Source: Serratia proteamaculans
Lineage (GTDB): Bacteria > Pseudomonadota > Gammaproteobacteria > Enterobacterales > Enterobacteriaceae
Reading direction: 5' to 3'
Length of the DNA stretch: 64,000 nt
NCBI RefSeq assembly: GCF_008830365.1
Contig: NZ_WBKI01000002.1
Location: forward strand, 124,001-188,000
Below the pieces are notes generated by a model that had not been told where the DNA came from, ran no database searches, and saw nothing but the letters and a program-made list of their open reading frames with translations. Of this stretch, positions 58,010 through 64,000 are shown piece after piece. The translations under genes and the position numbers were made by a program. Each line of letters opens with the position of its first letter. Position 1 is the first letter of the stretch.

Positions 58010-58160
58010 GCGTACCGAAGGGATCGTAGCAGCTTCAGCTGCCGACCAATTTGCCGGGAGCAAATTGGAACGACTTCCAGTCGGCCCGTAGGGTGGGACA
58101 CATGGACGTGTCCCATAATGGCCCCTCGGTGCGCTAGGCCCGCGTATCTCGGGCATGAAG
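58010..58160. repeat. Multi-hairpin element, probable dispersed intergenic repeat
   Basis: Four consecutive perfect inverted repeats: 58029-58042 (6-bp stem), 58046-58068 (8-bp stem, 7-nt loop), 58071-58083 (5-bp stem) and 58095-58114 (7-bp stem, 6-nt loop), followed by a GGCC...GGCC stretch. Composition is unlike the flanking maeA tail. Only one copy is in this window, so dispersal is inferred from its structure and position before a terminator. Confidence 0.55.
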
Positions 58161-58180
58161 ACAATTCATCAACAAATCCA

Positions 58181-58207
58181 AGGTCCGGCTCGCCGGGCCT
58201 TTTTTAT
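58181..58207 (+). terminator. Rho-independent terminator, probably of maeA
   Basis: A 9-pair stem with one G-T pair and a 2-nt loop (58181-58200) followed by TTTTTTATT. It lies 214 nt past the maeA stop because the hairpin repeat intervenes. Confidence 0.88.
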
Positions 58208-58321
58208 TGGCAAAACCGCCTAAAAATGCGGCGCAATGCGTGCCAGAGGCAGGGACACGCTTGCTTCAACCAGTCAGGTAAAGTAGCCTTGAGCCATCTT
58301 TTTTGGCCCCTGTGCGCGTAA

Positions 58322-59074
<753 letters not shown>

Positions 59075-59085
59075 CTCCCCCCTCA

Positions 59086-59120
59086 CTAAAAACAAAAACG
59101 GCCAGCATTCGCTGGCCGTT
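59086..59120 (-). terminator. Rho-independent terminator of the mgl operon
   Basis: Perfect 10-bp stem with a 4-nt loop (59097-59120), followed leftwards by TTTGTTTTT. Lies 17 nt past the mglC stop and 22 nt past the convergent sanA stop, so it may serve both. Confidence 0.9.
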
Positions 59121-59137
59121 CCCATTGTAGCGAAGAC

Positions 59138-60148
59138 TTACTTCTTCTTGGCATACTTCAGTGAATCCAACGCTACCGCGAAGATAATGATGCCGCCCTT
59201 GATGATGTACTGCCAGTAAGGGTTAACGCCAATGTAGGTCAGCCCGTAGTTGATGACCGTAAAGATGATCACCCCGGTCACCACCCCCAACACCGTACCT
59301 ACCCCGCCGGCAAAGGACACTCCGCCCACCACACAGGCCGCAATGGCATCCAGTTCATACATAAAGCCGAGGTTGTTGGTGGCGCTGCCGATACGGCCCG
59401 CTTCCAACAAACCGCCGAAGGCATAGAACACACCAGACAGCGCGTAAATCATGATCAGGTTCAGCGGCACATTGACGCCGGAAACCTTGGCTGCCTCAGG
59501 GTTGCCGCCGATGGCGAAGATATTTTTACCGAAGCGGGTTTTATTCCACAGGATCCAGACAAAAATAATCGCAATGATGGCGTAGAAGGTAATGTACGAC
59601 AGCTTAAAGTCGCCAAAGCGCAGGAATCCCTGAGCAAAGGTGGAAAACTTGGGATCAAACCCCGCCACCGGCGATGCGCCAACAGAGTCGTAATACAGCG
59701 AGTTAATGCCGTACACGATAATCATGGTACCCAAAGTGGTAATAAACGGCGTCACGTTTAGGTAGGCGATGATCAACCCGTTCACCAGACCGATCACCGC
59801 ACCCACGGCACACACCAGCAGGATCACCAGCGGGATCGACCAGGTTTCCATGTGCGGAAACACCTTGTTGACGTTGTCCATCGACTGCAACAGCGTCGCG
59901 GCGATCACCGCTGCCAACCCCACCTGACGCCCGGCGGACAGATCCGTCCCCTGGGTAACAATCAGCCCCGCCACACCCAGTGCAATAATAATGCGTACTG
60001 AAGACTGAGTCAGAATGTTACTCAGGTTCATTAAGCTGAGGAAAGTCGGATCCTGGATAATAATAATTGCCAGCAGCACCAGCAACACCACGTAAATGCC
60101 ACCTTCCTTGAAATAGGTGAACAAAGTTTTCTTATTCAGCGCGTTCAT
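59138..60148 (-). CDS. mglC: Galactose/methyl-galactoside ABC transporter permease
   Basis: Inner-membrane channel of the high-affinity galactose importer. 336 residues, E. coli length, about ten hydrophobic segments, with family segments GVAGLIVTQGTDLSAGRQVGLAAV and AIGGNPEAAKVSGVNV (the EAA-like loop contacting MglA). Third gene of mglBAC, 11 nt after mglA. Confidence 0.97.
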   Translation of the reverse strand: MNALNKKTLFTYFKEGGIYVVLLVLLAIIIIQDPTFLSLMNLSNILTQSSVRIIIALGVAGLIVTQGTDLSAGRQVGLAAVIAATLLQSMDNVNKVFPHMETWSIPLVILLVCAVGAVIGLVNGLIIAYLNVTPFITTLGTMIIVYGINSLYYDSVGASPVAGFDPKFSTFAQGFLRFGDFKLSYITFYAIIAIIFVWILWNKTRFGKNIFAIGGNPEAAKVSGVNVPLNLIMIYALSGVFYAFGGLLEAGRIGSATNNLGFMYELDAIAACVVGGVSFAGGVGTVLGVVTGVIIFTVINYGLTYIGVNPYWQYIIKGGIIIFAVALDSLKYAKKK

Positions 60149-60159
60149 AATTCTGATCC

Positions 60160-61668
60160 TTAAAGGTGCAGGGATGCGAGACGTAAAATTTCATTTTGCG
60201 AGGTCTGTTTGGTGTTAACGATGCCCGCAACCTGACCATTACTCATCACCAGTATTCTGTCGGTAATTCCCAAAAGCTCCGGCATTTCAGACGAGACAAT
60301 AATGATCCCCTTGCCCTTCTTCGCCAATTCGGTCATCAACTGATAAATTTCGAATTTGGCGCCAACGTCAATGCCACGCGTCGGTTCATCCAGCATTAAT
60401 ATTTCCGGCTGGGTCAGCAGCCAACGGCCGATGATCACCTTCTGCTGGTTACCGCCGGACAGCGAACCGATATTGGTATGATGACCCGGAGTCTTGACCC
60501 GCATGGCGTCGATCACCCATTGGGTATCGCTTTTCATACGGGCATTATCCAGCAGGCCGATTTTGTTTTTATAGTTACGGATGTTGGAGATCAGCGAGTT
60601 AAAACCGACGTCCAGATAAGCGTAAATCCCAGTGGAGCGGCGCTCCTCCGTCACCAGGGCAAAACCGTGGTTAATCGCTTCATTGGCGCTGTGGTTATTG
60701 ATCGCCTTGCCGTGCAGCTTGATGGTGCCCGCCACTTTTTCGCGGATGCCGAACAGCGTCTCCAGGATGTCGGTGCGCTTGGCGCCCACCAACCCGGCAA
60801 TGCCGAGGATCTCCCCCTGATGCAGATCGAAGGAAATATCGCGAATCGAAGGCTGGCGTAATGAGGTCAGGCCCTTCACCTCCAGGATCACCTCGCCCGG
60901 CGTATTCTGCCGATCGGGGAAACGCTGGCTGAGCGAGCGCCCCACCATCATCGAAATGATCTTGTCCATATCCAGCCCTTCCAGCGGCTGGGTGGCGATC
61001 CACTGGCCGTCACGCAGGATGGTGATCTCGTCGCACAGTTGGAAGATCTCTTCCATCTTGTGCGAGATATAGACGATGCCGCAACCGCGCTCTTTCAGCT
61101 TACGGATAATAGTGAACAGATGATTCACCTCTTTTTCCGTCAGCGAAGAGGTCGGCTCATCCATGATCACAATCTTGGCGTCGTAGGAGAATGCCTTGGC
61201 AATTTCGATCATCTGCATTTGCGATACCGATAACGTGCCCACCTTATCCCGTGGGTTGATATCAATATCCAGCTCGTCGAATATCGCCTGGGTGTCCTTC
61301 AACATCTTGTCCTGATCGACAAACATGCCCTTGGTCGGATAACGTCCCAACCACATGTTGTCCATCACGGTGCGCTGCAACACCAGATTCAATTCCTGAT
61401 GCACCATTGAAACGCCGTGTTCCAGCGCCTCTTTAGAGCTTTTGAAATCAATTTCCTGGCCCTGAAAAATAATACTGCCGGCATCTTTTTTATAAATGCC
61501 GAACAGGCATTTTAATAATGTCGATTTGCCCGCGCCGTTCTCCCCCATTAATGCATGAATGGAGTGCGGACGAACGCGCAGATTCACATTATCCAATGCC
61601 TTGACGCCGGGAAATGACTTACTGATATCGGTCATTTCCAGCAGAAATTCGCGTGGGCTGTCGGCCAT
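60160..61668 (-). CDS. mglA: Galactose/methyl-galactoside ABC transporter ATPase
   Basis: 502-residue tandem ATPase energising galactose import. First half has Walker [17 protein letters not shown] and Walker [15 protein letters not shown]; second half has the degenerate [16 protein letters not shown] in place of Walker A, as in E. coli MglA, and [17 protein letters not shown] with Walker [15 protein letters not shown]. Follows mglB after a 104-nt gap containing a large stem-loop. Confidence 0.97.
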   Translation of the reverse strand: MADSPREFLLEMTDISKSFPGVKALDNVNLRVRPHSIHALMGENGAGKSTLLKCLFGIYKKDAGSIIFQGQEIDFKSSKEALEHGVSMVHQELNLVLQRTVMDNMWLGRYPTKGMFVDQDKMLKDTQAIFDELDIDINPRDKVGTLSVSQMQMIEIAKAFSYDAKIVIMDEPTSSLTEKEVNHLFTIIRKLKERGCGIVYISHKMEEIFQLCDEITILRDGQWIATQPLEGLDMDKIISMMVGRSLSQRFPDRQNTPGEVILEVKGLTSLRQPSIRDISFDLHQGEILGIAGLVGAKRTDILETLFGIREKVAGTIKLHGKAINNHSANEAINHGFALVTEERRSTGIYAYLDVGFNSLISNIRNYKNKIGLLDNARMKSDTQWVIDAMRVKTPGHHTNIGSLSGGNQQKVIIGRWLLTQPEILMLDEPTRGIDVGAKFEIYQLMTELAKKGKGIIIVSSEMPELLGITDRILVMSNGQVAGIVNTKQTSQNEILRLASLHL

Positions 61669-61708
61669 AAATACACCTGGCTTATCGGTCTTTTAATATC
61701 GTAAATTT

Positions 61709-61750
61709 CCCCACCCACGGCTTTCCTGGTGTTGGCGGCCGTGGGCGGGG
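61709..61750 (-). promoter_or_regulatory. Intercistronic stem-loop between mglB and mglA
   Basis: A 13-pair stem with one mismatch (61709-61721 with 61738-61750) and a 16-nt loop, no T tract. Such structures in binding-protein operons protect the upstream message and keep mglB expression above mglA-mglC. Confidence 0.65.
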
Positions 61751-61772
61751 TCATTGTGGGTTATCTCAGCGC

Positions 61773-62765
61773 TTATTTCACAAACTGAGACAGGTTGTCT
61801 TTATCTACGCCAACGTAAGGAATACGGACCACTTTATTCTCAATCTTATATTTGGTGCCGTCGGCAGCCGGTTTGCCCGCAGCCAGGTTTTTCGCCAGTT
61901 CGAAGGTGGCTTTAGCCTGATTGTCGGCATCGTTCAGCACCGTTCCCGCCATCGCGCCGGACTTCACCATCGCCAGAGCTTCTGGCAGTGCATCGACACC
62001 GAATACCGGAATGCTGGTTTTGTTATGCGCTTTCAGCGCTTCAACCGCACCCATCGCCATCGCATCGTTATTGGCGATCACCACTTCAATTTTGTTGGCG
62101 TTAGGGCCAGACAACCAGGCATCCATCTTGTCTTTGGCCTGAGCGGTGTCCCACATCGCGGTATCCATCTGCAGCGCCTGAGTCTTGATGCCGTTATCGT
62201 TCAACGTTTTCACCACGTAAGTGGTGCGCGCTTCGGCATCCGGGTGACCCGGCTCGCCTTTCAGCAGCACGTACTGGATCTGGCCGTCTTTGTTCAGATC
62301 CCAGTTCGGGTTAGCTTTCCAGTGTTTCTCGATCAGTTGGCCCTGGATCACCCCGGACTCTTTGGAGTCGGTCCCTACGTAATAGGCTTTGTCATAGCTG
62401 TCCAGCGCTTTGCGGGAAGGCTCTTTGTTGTAGAACACGATCGGGATATCATTTCCGCGCGCCTTATCGATAATCACCGGAGCGGCGGCCGGGTCAACCA
62501 GGTTGATCGCCAGCGCTTTAACGCCCTTGGCGATCAGCACGTCGATCTGATCGTTTTGTTTGGATTGGTCATTCTGCGAGTCATTCATCAGCAGGGTAAC
62601 GTCCGGAGAGGCCTTGGCGTCTTTCTCGATTGCCTTGCGTACCACCGACATAAAGTTGTCGTCATATTTATAAATTGTGACGCCAATACGAGTGTCTGCA
62701 TGTGCTGCGGCGCCAAACATCATGGCTGCGGCCGTCGCGGCCAGGGTGAAAACCTTCTTATTCAT
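61773..62765 (-). CDS. mglB: Periplasmic galactose/glucose-binding protein
   Basis: Substrate-binding protein for MglAC and chemoreceptor ligand for Trg. 330 residues with a signal peptide ending AAAHA (cut before DTRIGVTIY), and family sugar/calcium-site segments [33 protein letters not shown] and the calcium loop DLNKDGQIQ. First gene of the operon; 5' leader of about 180 nt to the predicted promoter. Confidence 0.98.
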   Translation of the reverse strand: MNKKVFTLAATAAAMMFGAAAHADTRIGVTIYKYDDNFMSVVRKAIEKDAKASPDVTLLMNDSQNDQSKQNDQIDVLIAKGVKALAINLVDPAAAPVIIDKARGNDIPIVFYNKEPSRKALDSYDKAYYVGTDSKESGVIQGQLIEKHWKANPNWDLNKDGQIQYVLLKGEPGHPDAEARTTYVVKTLNDNGIKTQALQMDTAMWDTAQAKDKMDAWLSGPNANKIEVVIANNDAMAMGAVEALKAHNKTSIPVFGVDALPEALAMVKSGAMAGTVLNDADNQAKATFELAKNLAAGKPAADGTKYKIENKVVRIPYVGVDKDNLSQFVK

Positions 62766-62948
62766 TGTGTGTCTCCGGTTTATGTAGGGTCTTGCTCGGT
62801 ATTAGGCCAAAGGTAACCGGTGGTGAGTGCACAACCGGGCCTGGCAGTTTCCCTGTCATCCGTGAATCATGTTATTCCTGAAAAAGGTGGTGCCAGCGCG
62901 AGGTAAAAAACAGCAGCGGCAAGTGCCTTTGCGCTGGAAAACGCCTAG

Positions 62949-62954
62949 AGCATA
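62949..62954 (-). promoter_or_regulatory. Predicted -10 element of the mglB promoter
   Basis: TATGCT on the minus strand. A transcription start about 7 nt downstream (near 62942) would put the centre of the CRP site at -41.5, the class II position. Confidence 0.55.
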
Positions 62955-62971
62955 GACGGCGCGATGTTAAT

Positions 62972-62995
62972 AATCTGTGAATTTTCTCACAGATT
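62972..62995 (-). promoter_or_regulatory. CRP-cAMP binding site upstream of mglB
   Basis: TGTGA-N6-TCACA is perfect (62976-62991) and the dyad extends to AATC/GATT on both sides. Expected to activate mglBAC under low glucose. Confidence 0.92.
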
Positions 62996-63009
62996 GAAAA
63001 CGGTTACAC
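62994..63009 (-). promoter_or_regulatory. GalR/GalS operator upstream of mglB
   Basis: On the minus strand GTGTAACCGTTTTCAA fits the gal operator GTGNAANCGNTTNCAC except for the last base. It abuts the CRP site, as in E. coli mgl, and galS lies directly upstream. Confidence 0.8.
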
Positions 63010-63021
63010 AAGATTAAATGT

Positions 63022-64000
63022 TCAGAGAGTGACCGCTGCCTCACTTTGCCACGGCGCCACAGAATGGCGACGAACCAGGGTAGGCATAAACAAATGACGG
63101 GCCTGCGGCTCCAGCCGGCCTGCCGCACCCAGCAAAGCCAGCTCGGTAGCCAGCGTCGCCATGGTAACAATGGGGTAGCGCACCGTGGTGAGCTTGGGGC
63201 TGGTATAGCGTGCGATGGGGATATCATCGAACCCCACCAGCGAGAAATGTTGCGGTACTGTGATACCGTTTTCTTTCAGCACCGCCATGGCACCGGCGGC
63301 CATGGCGTCGTTGTAGGCAAACACCGCACTCAAATGCAGGTTACGGCCGAGTAACTCGACCATGGCCGCTTCCCCGCCCTGCAGGTCCGGCGAACCGTAG
63401 GCGCGCCAGTTGTCCGGCGTGATCAGCCCTGCAGCGCCCATGGCCTGCGAGTAGCCCTGCTGGCGCAGCGGCCCGTCTTCGATCGGGTGATTGGAGCCCA
63501 GATAGCCGATACGCTGATGACCTTGCGACAACAGCAAGCGCATCGCCATCTCCGCGCCGCTGACGTTGTCCAGACCGACGCAGCGGTGCTCATAGCCGGC
63601 AATAATACGGTTGATCAACACCATGCCCGGTACCTGATCGAGAAAGGTCATCAGCTCGGCATCACACAACGTTTTAGCATGAACAATCAAGGCATTACAG
63701 CGCTGGCGAATCAGCACCTCGATAGCGTGACGCTCTTTATCCGCCTGGTGATAACTGTTACCGATCAGCAGATATTTGTGGTGTTGCTGCGCCACGGTGT
63801 CTACCGCTTTCACCAGCGCACCAAAGAAGGGATCGGAGACATCCATCACCACCACCCCGAGGGTATCGCTGCTCTGCGTGGCCAGCGCCTGCGCATTGGC
63901 ATTGGGCCGATAACCCAGTTCAGCCACCGCCTTCAGCACCTGTTCACGCGTCTCTTTACTGGTCAGGGCGCTGTGATTCAGCACGCGGGAGACGGTCGCT
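63022..64000 (-). CDS. galS: LacI-family repressor of galactose genes GalS (N-terminus beyond window end)
   Basis: Isorepressor controlling mglBAC and gal genes in response to galactose. The frame is open to position 64000; the visible N-terminal part reads [25 protein letters not shown], the second half of the LacI helix-turn-helix and hinge, so about 20 residues are missing. The ligand domain is complete ([62 protein letters not shown]). GalS rather than GalR is inferred from position beside mglB, as in E. coli. Confidence 0.92.
   Translation of the reverse strand, partial: ATVSRVLNHSALTSKETREQVLKAVAELGYRPNANAQALATQSSDTLGVVVMDVSDPFFGALVKAVDTVAQQHHKYLLIGNSYHQADKERHAIEVLIRQRCNALIVHAKTLCDAELMTFLDQVPGMVLINRIIAGYEHRCVGLDNVSGAEMAMRLLLSQGHQRIGYLGSNHPIEDGPLRQQGYSQAMGAAGLITPDNWRAYGSPDLQGGEAAMVELLGRNLHLSAVFAYNDAMAAGAMAVLKENGITVPQHFSLVGFDDIPIARYTSPKLTTVRYPIVTMATLATELALLGAAGRLEPQARHLFMPTLVRRHSVAPWQSEAAVTL

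Overview
The window looks like a chromosomal segment of an enterobacterium of the genus Serratia (S. marcescens or a close relative). The genus call rests on a slaA-like S-layer gene followed by lipBCD type I secretion genes, an arrangement known from S. marcescens. It also rests on Enterobacterales gene order around it: galF...gnd, yegH-asmA-dcd-udk, mrp/metG, yohJ-yohK-cdd-sanA and mglBAC-galS.

Positions 1-41260 are a very large surface-polysaccharide locus lying between galU/galF and gnd. Almost everything in it is read leftwards (minus strand). A near-consensus JUMPstart/ops element sits at 41217-41254. From there the order is galU, galF, wza, wzb, wzc, a stem-loop attenuator, then a Wzx/Wzy-type capsule or exopolysaccharide set: wbaP-like initiator, several GT4 glycosyltransferases, two Wzy-like polytopic proteins, a secreted PslG-like glycoside hydrolase, a Wzx flippase and a pyruvyl transferase. 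This set (about 22.3-37.4 kb) is visibly AT-rich, as expected for transferred polysaccharide genes. One glycosyltransferase (22345-23409) points the other way.

Next comes the S-layer module (about 14.2-22.3 kb): slaA (cysteine-free, DUF4214-like N-terminus, no Sec signal) with its own terminator, then lipB (ABC exporter), lipC (membrane fusion protein) and lipD (TolC-type). It is followed by a second polysaccharide module of ABC-transporter type: manC-manB, galE, rmlC-rmlD, a GT2 rhamnosyltransferase-like protein, wzm, wzt (with a C-terminal carbohydrate-binding domain) and a 1152-residue multidomain glycosyltransferase with a central coiled coil, then gnd. Strong hairpin terminators divide this part into several transcription units. 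The two polysaccharide systems probably share UDP-Glc, UDP-Gal and GDP-Man. rmlA and rmlB are not in the window.

Positions 41.8-64 kb are conserved housekeeping sequence: yegH, dcuC, asmA, dcd, udk, a PAP2 phosphatase, mrp, metG, an MFS transporter, yohJ-yohK, cdd, maeA, sanA, and the galactose/methyl-galactoside uptake operon mglBAC. mglB is preceded by a perfect CRP site and a gal-type operator, and galS is cut by the window end. A cluster of hairpins at 58.0-58.15 kb lies between maeA and its terminator and looks like a dispersed repeat.

The most interesting aspects are (i) an S-layer/type I secretion module inserted between a Wzy-dependent and an ABC-dependent polysaccharide cluster, (ii) the candidate chain-terminating 'ruler' glycosyltransferase next to Wzt, and (iii) a PslG-like hydrolase in a capsule-type cluster. 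No rRNA, tRNA, CRISPR array, insertion sequence or phage gene was recognised.
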